DNA from: an uncultured bacterium
GTDB taxonomy: Bacteria > Cyanobacteriota > Vampirovibrionia > Gastranaerophilales > Gastranaerophilaceae
DNA: 13,087 bases
Assembly (NCBI GenBank): GCA_949286405.1
Contig: CASECH010000115.1
Coordinates: forward strand, 1 to 13,087
Direction: 5' to 3'
Shown: piece by piece, positions 7,506 to 13,087 of the stretch
Layout: every line of letters begins with the position of its first letter
Position numbering within the stretch: the stretch's first letter is position 1
The notes under the pieces: generated by a model
What the model was told of the DNA's origin: nothing
Databases searched by the model: none
The model's input: the letters and a program-made list of their open reading frames with translations, nothing else
Program-made: the position numbers and the translations under genes

Positions 7506-8360
7506 ATGACGACAATCAGTTCAACAAGTTTTAATAATGCTTGGGGCTATGTTAAGCGAGCAGCCAAAATATATCCTGATGTAGTCTTTGGTACCGGTGG
7601 AGATGTAATATCAGAAACTCTAAGAGATTCTTTTTACGGTATAAAAGGAGCAAATGGTAAAAGAGTTGGCGGTAAACACTTTAAAGATTTTTGGCAACAG
7701 CTTAAAGATGCTTTTAAAGCTGGAGAGGTACATAATGAAAAATTAATAAAAGATAGCGGAGGCTTCTGGAAAGCACAATGGGAATCAATAAGAACAACCC
7801 CAAAAGTAATTCAAGAAGGATTTGAAGCTGGAGGAAAAGCAGCAGAAGCAGCAGGTAAGAGTAAACTTTGGGGACAAACTAAAGGGATATTCAAAGGATT
7901 AGGAAAAAGATTACCAATAATTGGTAGTTTAATGATAGCAATAACAGAATTACCAAATATATTTAGAGCAACAAAAGATGAAGGTATCGTATCTGGTGGT
8001 GCTGAAGTTGTAAAAGCTGGGGCAAGACTTGGCGGCAGTATGTTATTTGCAACAATTGGTGGAGCTCTTGGCGGTCCAATAGGAATGCTTGTTGGTGGCT
8101 TTGTAGGGGACTGGCTTGTTGGAAAAATCGTAGGAAAAACATATTCAGAAAAAGTTGCAGAAAAAGGAGAAAAAGCAAAACAATACATTGATTCAAATCA
8201 AAACATTCCAAACTTTAATGGATATCCTCAGGAATATAAACAGACAGCAAGTTATATACCTCCAAAACCTTATATGTCTCCTGAACAATTAATGTCATTA
8301 CAACAAGCACTTTCAAGTGGTGCAGGACTAAGCGGAAATAACTTCAATATGTATGCATAA
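7506..8360 (+). CDS. Glycine-zipper protein, first of a paralogous pair
   Basis: I do not recognise a named family for this 284-residue protein. The N-terminal half (1-130) is basic, helical and rich in W, F, G and K, with segments such as FKDFWQQLKDAFKAG (59-73) and GGFWKAQWESI (85-95). It has no signal peptide. Residues 137-156 (PIIGSLMIAITELPNIFRAT) are hydrophobic and end in a TELP motif. Residues 175-210 form a glycine zipper (GGALGGPIGMLVGGFVGDW), of a kind that can pack two helices in a membrane. A polar linker then leads to a Pro/Tyr-rich tail and the ending NNFNMYA. The downstream gene shares the motif-plus-zipper arrangement and a similar C-terminal end. The ATG at 7506 follows AGGTAGG at suitable distance. 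It has its own promoter-like element and terminator. A membrane-inserting protein, secreted effector or structural scaffold are all possible; none is shown. Confidence 0.8.
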   Translation: MTTISSTSFNNAWGYVKRAAKIYPDVVFGTGGDVISETLRDSFYGIKGANGKRVGGKHFKDFWQQLKDAFKAGEVHNEKLIKDSGGFWKAQWESIRTTPKVIQEGFEAGGKAAEAAGKSKLWGQTKGIFKGLGKRLPIIGSLMIAITELPNIFRATKDEGIVSGGAEVVKAGARLGGSMLFATIGGALGGPIGMLVGGFVGDWLVGKIVGKTYSEKVAEKGEKAKQYIDSNQNIPNFNGYPQEYKQTASYIPPKPYMSPEQLMSLQQALSSGAGLSGNNFNMYA

Positions 8361-8383
8361 ATAAAATTGATAAACAAGCAATA

Positions 8384-8413
8384 AAAACAAGAGTCAATAT
8401 TGACTCTTGTTTT
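8384..8413 (+). terminator. Intrinsic terminator after the first glycine-zipper gene
   Basis: This is a perfect 30-base palindrome with arms AAAACAAGAGTCAAT and ATTGACTCTTGTTTT, starting 23 bases after the stop codon and ending in a T-run. It separates the two paralogous genes into independent transcripts. Confidence 0.9.
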
Positions 8414-8446
8414 AATATATCTTAATAATTCATTAAAATAAAGAAA

Positions 8447-8480
8447 TTATCATACACAAATATACTTTATATATATACGG
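8447..8480 (+). promoter_or_regulatory. Putative promoter of the second glycine-zipper gene
   Basis: TTATCA (8447-8452), 11 bases, then ACTTTATATATATACGG (8464-8480), the same arrangement as at 7444-7477. TTATCA to TATATA (8470-8475) is 17 bases, an acceptable -35/-10 layout. GGGGAAT follows immediately at 8479-8485. Confidence 0.5.
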
Positions 8481-8519
8481 GGAATTAAATTCAATTTTAT
8501 ATTGAAGAAAAAGAGGAAT

Positions 8520-9767
8520 ATGTCTATAGTTAGTTATAATCCAAGGCTAAGACCTTATCAAGCTGCTGCAAATTATGCATTAGGAGTAAATCCTATTACA
8601 TATAACCTTGCAGAAAATATTTCAGGAGGTGCTATATTCCAAGGAGGACTTATTTTTGCAGGTCAAGGATATAAAGGACTCAGCTGGCTTTATAAAAACA
8701 AAGGAAACTATTCAAATGCTTGGCAAAGATACCTTAATACAAGAAATCTAAACATTACAAATGATAAAGCTCTAAAAGGTAAAAACATATTTGAGACAGC
8801 TAAAAACAGAATAGGTAATAACTCATTAAAAATGCTTGAGGCAAAAATCGCTGAAGTTAAGCCAATGAATTATAGTGATTTTGCACAACTTAATAAAAAA
8901 GCTCAAATAAAATATAATAACAATATTATCAAATCAAATTATTATAAAGAAGTAAGAGAATTAATAGCAAAAGCCAAAGGTACTAAAGGAGCAGAATTAA
9001 AATCTTACCTTAAACAAATTGATGAAGCTATGGCTAAAGCTCAACTAAATATTCATAACGCAAAAGTTTCTGGAATTATAACCCCGGCAACAAAACGCGG
9101 AAAAATTTTGGCTGGAATAAAAAAATACTCAGGTTATAATAAAGCTGCAGGGAAAATTGCAGAAAAATCAGTAACATCAAAAACATTAAGAACACTTGCT
9201 AAAGGAGCCAAAGGGAACGCTGCGGCAGCAATAATCACAACCGCAATAGAAATTCCTGAATTAGTTAAGACGTTTAAAGAATGTGGAAATAAAAAAGGAA
9301 TGAAACAATTAGGTAAAACTGCTATGGTAGTTGGAGCCGAAATTGGAGGATATGCAGCCGGAGCTGCAGCAGGTGCAGCTATTGGAGCATCTATAGGAAC
9401 AGCAGCCTGCCCTATAATTGGAACAGCTATTGGAGCCATTTGTGGAATAGCTGTAAGTTGTATTAGCGGATGGCTCGCAAGAAAAGCTGTTGGAAAGTCC
9501 GAGCTTGAAAAACACAAAGAACAAAAAGCACTAGAACTGGCACAAACAGCACAAAAAGATCAAGAAGTAAAAAAAGAACTGCTAACTACTTGTACTAAAA
9601 AAGTTCAAGAATCAGGAGAAACACCAGATGAAGAACTATTAAAAGCATATGAACAAATACTTTCAGATGCAGAATCAAAAGAATACCATATACAAAAAAC
9701 AAATAATGAAAATGCAGAATTATTAAGTATGTTATCAGATATACAAAATATGAGAATATATGGCTAA
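8520..9767 (+). CDS. Glycine-zipper protein, second of a paralogous pair
   Basis: This 415-residue unknown begins MSIVSYNPRLRPYQ. I take the ATG at 8520; an in-frame TTG at 8502 would add six residues, but has no ribosome site at the right distance, while AGAGGA lies just before the ATG (rather close). The N-terminus (1-60) is Gly/aromatic rich. Residues 100-225 are helical and very Lys/Ala rich. TTAIEIPELVKTF (240-252) matches the TELP region of the upstream paralog. Residues 275-325 form a long Ala/Gly zipper (AAGAAAGAAIGASIG and a further GTAIGAICGIAV), most likely a membrane-inserting hairpin. A charged helical tail (326-400) then leads to the ending LLSMLSDIQNMRIYG, which resembles the upstream protein's end. 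There is no signal peptide. It lies between the terminators at 8384-8413 and 9769-9796, so is transcribed alone. It has no enzyme motif; the function is unknown. Confidence 0.8.
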   Translation: MSIVSYNPRLRPYQAAANYALGVNPITYNLAENISGGAIFQGGLIFAGQGYKGLSWLYKNKGNYSNAWQRYLNTRNLNITNDKALKGKNIFETAKNRIGNNSLKMLEAKIAEVKPMNYSDFAQLNKKAQIKYNNNIIKSNYYKEVRELIAKAKGTKGAELKSYLKQIDEAMAKAQLNIHNAKVSGIITPATKRGKILAGIKKYSGYNKAAGKIAEKSVTSKTLRTLAKGAKGNAAAAIITTAIEIPELVKTFKECGNKKGMKQLGKTAMVVGAEIGGYAAGAAAGAAIGASIGTAACPIIGTAIGAICGIAVSCISGWLARKAVGKSELEKHKEQKALELAQTAQKDQEVKKELLTTCTKKVQESGETPDEELLKAYEQILSDAESKEYHIQKTNNENAELLSMLSDIQNMRIYG

Positions 9768-9768
9768 T

Positions 9769-9796
9769 AAAAAGGACCATTTATATGGTCCTTTTT
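9769..9796. terminator. Bidirectional intrinsic terminator
   Basis: AAAAAGGACCAT (9769-9780) pairs with ATGGTCCTTTTT (9785-9796) around a TTAT loop. It serves the second glycine-zipper gene, whose stop is one base away, and the convergent small minus-strand gene ending at 9801. Confidence 0.92.
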
Positions 9797-9800
9797 ATTA

Positions 9801-9974
9801 TTACATTGTAGAAACGTGATAATCTCTCTCACTAAGACTTGTAGTACATCCCAAAACATTTTGCAAAAATCTTTCAATAGTTGCTTCCATTGAACTAATT
9901 TCTTTTTTTAGGGCATTGTAACTTTCTTCTTTTACTTCACGTAATGCATTCTCAAAAATTTCGTCATGATACAT
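9801..9974 (-). CDS. Small unknown protein, 57 residues
   Basis: The minus strand encodes MYHDEIFENALREVKEESYN and onward to DYHVSTM, 57 residues with no internal stop. The predicted structure is almost wholly one amphipathic, possibly coiled-coil, helix (about 4-42) with acidic and basic residues spaced for it, then a short polar tail with one cysteine (43). AGAGGAG lies 7 bases before the ATG at 9972-9974. Another ATG two codons upstream (9978-9980) is too close to that site. The strong ribosome site, the intact frame, the fitting terminator at the stop and the otherwise empty gap make it a likely real gene. It converges on the second glycine-zipper gene and diverges from the kinase gene. 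Function is unknown; a small dimeric regulator or partner protein would fit its shape. Confidence 0.75.
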   Translation of the reverse strand: MYHDEIFENALREVKEESYNALKKEISSMEATIERFLQNVLGCTTSLSERDYHVSTM

Positions 9975-10081
9975 AAACATACTCCTCTTTTTCTTTACAT
10001 ATTCCCATAACGGGTAAATTTATAAAGAACTTTAAGAAAATAAAAAATATTGTTACAAAATTTAGTAATATAAGAAAATAT

Positions 10082-10099
10082 TTTTACTTTAAAGTAAAA
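10082..10099. promoter_or_regulatory. Perfect 18-bp palindrome, possible operator
   Basis: TTTTACTTTAAAGTAAAA is its own reverse complement. It lies in the divergent gap between the 57-residue gene and the kinase gene, and overlaps the putative -35 box of the latter. It lacks GC pairs for a terminator, so a dimeric repressor site is more likely, if it is functional at all. Confidence 0.4.
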
Positions 10100-10112
10100 T
10101 ACTTGTTATAGA
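10083..10112 (+). promoter_or_regulatory. Putative promoter of the uridine kinase-like gene
   Basis: TTTACT (10083-10088), an 18-base spacer, and TATAGA (10107-10112) preceded by TG at 10104-10105, an extended -10 pattern. Transcription would start about 10119, in the GGGGAAT stretch, leaving a short leader. Confidence 0.45.
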
Positions 10113-10133
10113 TTTATAGGGGAATACAGAAGT

Positions 10134-10970
10134 ATGATGACTGATTTTGGACTTACAAATTATGACTACTATTCAAATAGACGGGATATGGAACTCATCT
10201 CTAATATTGTAGAGTCACTAAAAAAAATATTGGAAGAAGACCAAAAGGAAGAACAACCACTATTCTTAAAGACTTCCGATAATTTAATATTGAATATAGC
10301 ACGTAAAGTAGTCCAAGAAAAGAAAAAGACATTTTTAATAGGGATAACAGGAGAAAGTGCATCTGGCAAAACAGTATTCGTAGACAATACAATAAAAGCT
10401 TGTGTAAAAAAGAAAACTGAAGGCATATATACAGTCATAAGATGTGATGATTACTACAAAGATACATCAAAAGAGCTTCAAGAAGCCGGAAGTTATGAAG
10501 AACTTTTTAAAACAGGTTTTAGCTTTGACACTCCTGATGTAATTGATTTGGAACTTATGAAAGAACACCTTATTAAACTAAAAAATGGAGAAGAAATAAA
10601 ATCTCCAAAGTATGACTTTGTAACTTGCATATCAAACCCTAATGGAGACCTAAAAAAACCTGCCAAAGTTGTACTTACTGAAGGATTATATGTCCTAAAT
10701 GAAGGTGTTAGAGATATTATGGACGTAAAAGTATATGTGTTTACGCCATTGGAAGTTATAAAAGAAAGATGGTACAGTAGGGCTGCACTAAGAGGGAAAA
10801 CAGGAACTGCTGCAGATTTGCAATTCCAAGATGTTAATAAAACTGCACAACAATATATAAGACCAGCTTATCAAATAGCAGATGCAGTAATTAATGGAAT
10901 GGTGAGCCAAGAATATATTCAAAAAATTACAGATGATATATTTAATGCATTAAGAAACATTGGAATATAA
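10134..10970 (+). CDS. Uridine kinase-family P-loop kinase with an N-terminal extension
   Basis: This 278-residue protein belongs to the uridine kinase/phosphoribulokinase P-loop fold and probably transfers phosphate from ATP or GTP to a nucleoside such as uridine (pyrimidine salvage). Visible motifs are Walker A GESASGKT (73-80), RCDDYYKD with the catalytic Asp pair (105-106), SPKYDFVT (157-164) matching the nucleoside-binding PxYDF segment, TEGLYVL (182-188) as the Walker B-like strand, and an arginine-rich lid (Arg212, 216, 220). Ordinary uridine kinases are about 200-215 residues with the P-loop near the start; here about 65 charged residues precede it, so the substrate may differ. ATG at 10134 is followed directly by another ATG; GGGGA lies 12 bases upstream and AGAAG closer. 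It is a single gene with a terminator after the stop. Phosphoribulokinase is unlikely given the motif set. Confidence 0.82.
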   Translation: MMTDFGLTNYDYYSNRRDMELISNIVESLKKILEEDQKEEQPLFLKTSDNLILNIARKVVQEKKKTFLIGITGESASGKTVFVDNTIKACVKKKTEGIYTVIRCDDYYKDTSKELQEAGSYEELFKTGFSFDTPDVIDLELMKEHLIKLKNGEEIKSPKYDFVTCISNPNGDLKKPAKVVLTEGLYVLNEGVRDIMDVKVYVFTPLEVIKERWYSRAALRGKTGTAADLQFQDVNKTAQQYIRPAYQIADAVINGMVSQEYIQKITDDIFNALRNIGI

Positions 10971-10992
10971 GAAAGGTAAATATCGAGAAAAT

Positions 10993-11023
10993 AAAAAAGG
11001 TAGCTGACCAGACTACCTTTTTT
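10993..11023. terminator. Bidirectional intrinsic terminator
   Basis: AAAAAAGGTAG (10993-11003) pairs with CTACCTTTTTT (11013-11023) around a 9-base loop. It lies between the convergent kinase gene and the Cys-rich protein gene, with T-runs in both directions. Confidence 0.9.
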
Positions 11024-11044
11024 ATTACAAGATTAAGTTATAAA

Positions 11045-11389
11045 CTAGTCTTTAATTATATATATTTCCTCCATTATCATTTCATCACATTCATTACACT
11101 TTTGTTCAGGAAAAGCTCTTACACAAGTCGGGCAAACAGGTGCAGCAGCTCCGGTACAACAAGAGTCACATTTTGGTACCTCACACTTATTACAATTCTT
11201 AAAACCTTTAAAAGGATTTAAGCTAAATGAAGTTCTGTTTTCCCCAATTCCCATGTAAGGCATAGGGTTTAAATAATATAAATTCGAAGATTTATACCAA
11301 TTTCCCTGACAAGGACATGCAGCAAAAGCAGCTTGAGCAGAAAAGCTAACAACACCTATTAAAGCTAGTGCAAAAAATAATTTTTTCAT
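11045..11389 (-). CDS. Exported cysteine-rich protein, 114 residues
   Basis: The first 23-24 residues (MKKLFFALALIGVVSFSAQA then AFA) are a clear Sec signal peptide. The mature part has 11 cysteines in paired patterns: CPC (25-27), CNKC (66-69), CDSCC (74-78), CPTC (86-89) and CNEC (98-101). It ends in an acidic tail. CxxC pairs suggest bound zinc or iron-sulfur, or disulfides formed outside the cytoplasm. Cys25 follows AFAA, a weak lipobox, so it could be lipidated; signal peptidase I cleavage is equally possible. A longer frame starting upstream (11417-11419) exists, but GGGAG lies at the right distance before the ATG at 11387-11389 and the signal peptide begins there. I do not recognise the family. 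It is convergent with the kinase gene and 147 bases downstream of the SLH gene on the same strand. Confidence 0.8.
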   Translation of the reverse strand: MKKLFFALALIGVVSFSAQAAFAACPCQGNWYKSSNLYYLNPMPYMGIGENRTSFSLNPFKGFKNCNKCEVPKCDSCCTGAAAPVCPTCVRAFPEQKCNECDEMIMEEIYIIKD

Positions 11390-11481
11390 ACAATACTCCC
11401 ATAAATTCATACTAACCAATAATACACAATTTCCATTTTCATTCTAAACTTAAAAGAATATTTTACTATATCCAAAAAGAT

Positions 11482-11510
11482 AGGAGGTGCTATACAAATA
11501 GACACCTCCT
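11482..11510 (-). terminator. Intrinsic terminator after the SLH-domain gene
   Basis: AGGAGGTG (11482-11489) pairs with CACCTCCT (11503-11510), and the stem extends inward by CTAT/ATAG with one bulged base. Read on the minus strand, a short T-run follows the hairpin at 11475-11479. It lies 27 bases after the SLH-domain gene's stop. Confidence 0.75.
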
Positions 11511-11536
11511 AAAATATAATATTTAAAAACTATAAA

Positions 11537-12829
11537 TTATAATTCAGGTTGAACTTTTTCCATAGCAGAATCTTCCAACAAGATTACATTAATTTGTTCA
11601 CCCTTTTTAGCGTTATATTTAAGTCCTGGAGTAACCAAACCGGTAACTAAACCAACACCTAAACCAATAGGTGTACCAATAGCAAAAGCATTACCAATCT
11701 TAGCAGGGTTAGGAATAAACGCAAAACCAATACCTGCACCTGTACCTACAGCACCTAAACCAATTGTCCACAATGCAACTTTTCCGGTAGTCATCCAAGG
11801 ACCTTCCTTAAGTGCGTATTCTTTATAAAATGGTTTTGCATTAAATTCAGCTTCTTGTCCTGAAGGGAATACAACTTTTTCTAACTGAATATACACCCTA
11901 CCATTTTTATTAAACCATTTTGGATCTTGGATATTTAAAACCTTACCAGTAAATTTTGAACCAGCTGGAATTAATACAGTACCTTCCTTAGTTACAATAT
12001 TTTCAGGAGTTGTAAAATATACAACATCACCAGCTTGATGCAATTTTTGCTTAAATTTTTCATCAAAAGCAACAACAATAACATTGTCTTTAGTTATTAT
12101 ATTCTGAGTTTTTGTAATATTAACAACATCATTAGTTACTTTTTTATTAACTTTTGGCAAATGTTCTACTGCGACAATAGCAGTATCTCCAACATATTCA
12201 GACTTAACAAGGCTCAATTTTTCACTTAATCTTGCCAAAAGTACAGCAGCTTCAGATCTTGTCAAATTAGCATTTGGTCTCAATTCACGAGAATCAGGAT
12301 AATTTACATAAACTCCATAAGAAATAGTCTTTGCATAAATATTTTTAGCCCAACCAGGAATAGTATTACTGTCTTTAAATTGAGATAAAACAGATGCATC
12401 AGCAGTCATATCTTTTGTTATATGACTAATAACTGACTGTGCTTCAGATCTTAAAATAACATTTTTAGGTTTGAATGTTTTATCAGGATAACCATATACA
12501 AGTCCTAATTGTTGAGAACGCAAAATATTTTCATAATTTGGATCACTTTGAGATACATCTTTAAATTGGTTTTTAATACTTAAATTTAAATTTTCATTAC
12601 CTAAAACTTTCAATAAAGCATTCACAAAATCAACACGCGTAATTGACTCTTCAGGTAAAAATCTGCTTTGAGAATCGACAGACATAACATTTTTTTCTAC
12701 AACAGTTTCAATTTCTTTTCTTGCCCAATACCCTTGGTTTACATCTGAAATACTTACAGATGCAAATGCAGGAATAGTATTGAAAGAAATAATACTAAAA
12801 ACCATTAAACCAGCTACAAATTTCTTCAT
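11537..12829 (-). CDS. SLH-domain envelope protein with C-terminal beta domain and glycine zipper
   Basis: This 430-residue exported protein has a signal peptide (1-23, ending PAFA) followed by three S-layer homology repeats. Repeat 1 is at about 26-78 (YWARKEIE, ITRVDFVNALLKVL), repeat 2 at 89-140 (FKDV, YGYPDKTFKP, LRSEA) and repeat 3 at 150-203 (FKDS, LRPNANLTRSEAAVLLARL). SLH repeats bind peptidoglycan-linked polymers and anchor proteins to the wall. The C-terminal part (240-340) looks beta-rich, with VLIPAGSKFTGKV (285-297) and KVVFPSG (318-324) resembling the VirB10/TrbI fold segment. Residues 356-401 form a hydrophobic glycine zipper, then a short tail. It has no porin-like barrel sequence, unlike SLH-OprB porins. 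The ATG at 12827-12829 follows an AAGGAG site. A good promoter lies upstream and a terminator after the stop. The SLH part is certain; the exact role is not. Confidence 0.88.
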   Translation of the reverse strand: MKKFVAGLMVFSIISFNTIPAFASVSISDVNQGYWARKEIETVVEKNVMSVDSQSRFLPEESITRVDFVNALLKVLGNENLNLSIKNQFKDVSQSDPNYENILRSQQLGLVYGYPDKTFKPKNVILRSEAQSVISHITKDMTADASVLSQFKDSNTIPGWAKNIYAKTISYGVYVNYPDSRELRPNANLTRSEAAVLLARLSEKLSLVKSEYVGDTAIVAVEHLPKVNKKVTNDVVNITKTQNIITKDNVIVVAFDEKFKQKLHQAGDVVYFTTPENIVTKEGTVLIPAGSKFTGKVLNIQDPKWFNKNGRVYIQLEKVVFPSGQEAEFNAKPFYKEYALKEGPWMTTGKVALWTIGLGAVGTGAGIGFAFIPNPAKIGNAFAIGTPIGLGVGLVTGLVTPGLKYNAKKGEQINVILLEDSAMEKVQPEL

Positions 12830-12891
12830 TACGAACTCCTTTTTTTTAAAAACATTAACAATTACTTACTATAAAATCCTTTTCGTGATAT

Positions 12892-12920
12892 AGTATAACG
12901 TATTAGAAGTAGTTTGTAAA
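12892..12920 (-). promoter_or_regulatory. Putative sigma-70 promoter of the SLH-domain gene
   Basis: On the minus strand, TTTACA (12915-12920) and TATACT (12892-12897) are exactly 17 bases apart. The start would be near 12885, giving a leader of about 55 bases. The 136-base divergent gap must also hold the pyruvate kinase promoter, which I could not place with confidence. Confidence 0.6.
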
Positions 12921-12965
12921 CATGTGGAATAAAAATTAAGTTTACCCACTTAAGAAAGGATAAGT

Positions 12966-13087
12966 ATGGATAACTATACTATGACGAAGATTGTTGCTAC
13001 ATTAGGACCTGCTAGTAGCACAAAAGAAAAAATCAGAGAGCTGTTTAAAGCTGGTGTTACCATGTTCAGATTAAACTCTTCTCATGG
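12966..13087 (+). CDS. pyk: Pyruvate kinase, 5' end only
   Basis: The 40 visible residues after the ATG at 12966 include TKIVATLGPASSTKEKIREL and MFRLNSSH. This is the highly conserved N-terminal strand and helix of pyruvate kinase, which makes pyruvate and ATP from phosphoenolpyruvate and ADP at the end of glycolysis. The Arg of FRLN corresponds to the catalytic-site arginine. The usual sequence is RLNFSHG; here the residue after Asn is Ser, a mild change. AAAGGA lies at the right distance before the start. A small inverted repeat (TTAAGT/ACTTAA, 12936-12953) lies just upstream. The rest of the gene is outside the window, so intactness cannot be judged. Confidence 0.93.
   Translation, partial: MDNYTMTKIVATLGPASSTKEKIRELFKAGVTMFRLNSSH

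Noticed and set aside
8502..8519. TTG start for the second glycine-zipper protein
   Set aside because: No ribosome binding site lies 5-12 bases before it, while AGAGGA precedes the in-frame ATG at 8520.
9134..9517. Opposite-strand frames over the Gly/Ala-rich zipper codons (also 7811-8188)
   Set aside because: They are the mirror of repetitive glycine/alanine codons, with low-complexity Pro/Ala or Cys/Ser products and no ribosome sites.
11390..11419. Upstream start of the Cys-rich protein
   Set aside because: It would place ten residues before the signal peptide; the ATG at 11387-11389 has the GGGAG site and begins MKK.
11482..11489. AGGAGGTG as a strong Shine-Dalgarno sequence
   Set aside because: It is one arm of the terminator hairpin, and no start codon with an open frame follows at the right distance.
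1..13087. CRISPR array, tRNA/rRNA genes, insertion sequences or attachment sites
   Set aside because: I saw no regularly spaced repeats, tRNA cloverleaf, rRNA sequence, transposase or terminal inverted repeats anywhere in the window.

Overview
The window is about 70% A+T and densely coded, with short intergenic gaps, clear Shine-Dalgarno sequences and hairpin-plus-T-run terminators. The mix of genes points to a gut-type member of the non-photosynthetic cyanobacterial sister lineage (Melainabacteria/Vampirovibrionia, probably Gastranaerophilales). It includes a prepilin with a FTLAEVLITLG-type N-terminus, a signal-peptide protein with three S-layer homology (SLH) domains, a cyanobacterial-style Ski2-like helicase and several lineage-specific unknowns. 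This assignment is an inference from gene style and composition, not from a marker search.

Layout, left to right. Minus strand: a prepilin-like gene running off the left edge (1-327), whose start codon is separated from its coding frame by a run of ten G, then a Ski2-like RNA helicase (376-2661). Plus strand: a small unknown gene (2926-3324). It converges on serS (seryl-tRNA synthetase, minus, 3397-4662) at a bidirectional terminator. Plus strand: a probable two-gene unit of a 107-residue unknown and a TMEM43-family membrane protein (4817-6294), which converges on an NAD-type isocitrate dehydrogenase (minus, 6344-7336).

The most unusual part is 7440-9800: two separately terminated plus-strand genes for paralogous proteins. 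Each has a TELP/IEIPE-type motif followed by a strongly hydrophobic glycine-zipper segment, and a matching promoter element lies upstream of each. Next come a 57-residue minus-strand protein (9801-9974) and, divergent from it, a uridine kinase-family P-loop kinase (10134-10970) with a perfect 18-bp palindrome overlapping its putative promoter. The right end holds two exported minus-strand proteins, a cysteine-rich one (11045-11389) and the SLH protein (11537-12829). The 5' end of a pyruvate kinase gene (plus, 12966 onward) is divergent from the latter.

How it fits together: the housekeeping genes (serS, isocitrate dehydrogenase, pyruvate kinase, helicase, nucleoside kinase) look ordinary and stand as single transcription units. 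The accessory content is mostly envelope-related: pilin, TMEM43 protein, glycine-zipper proteins, Cys-rich exported protein and SLH anchor. The strongest candidates for undescribed biology are the poly-G tract that puts the prepilin out of frame, which suggests phase variation, and the glycine-zipper paralog pair with matched promoters.
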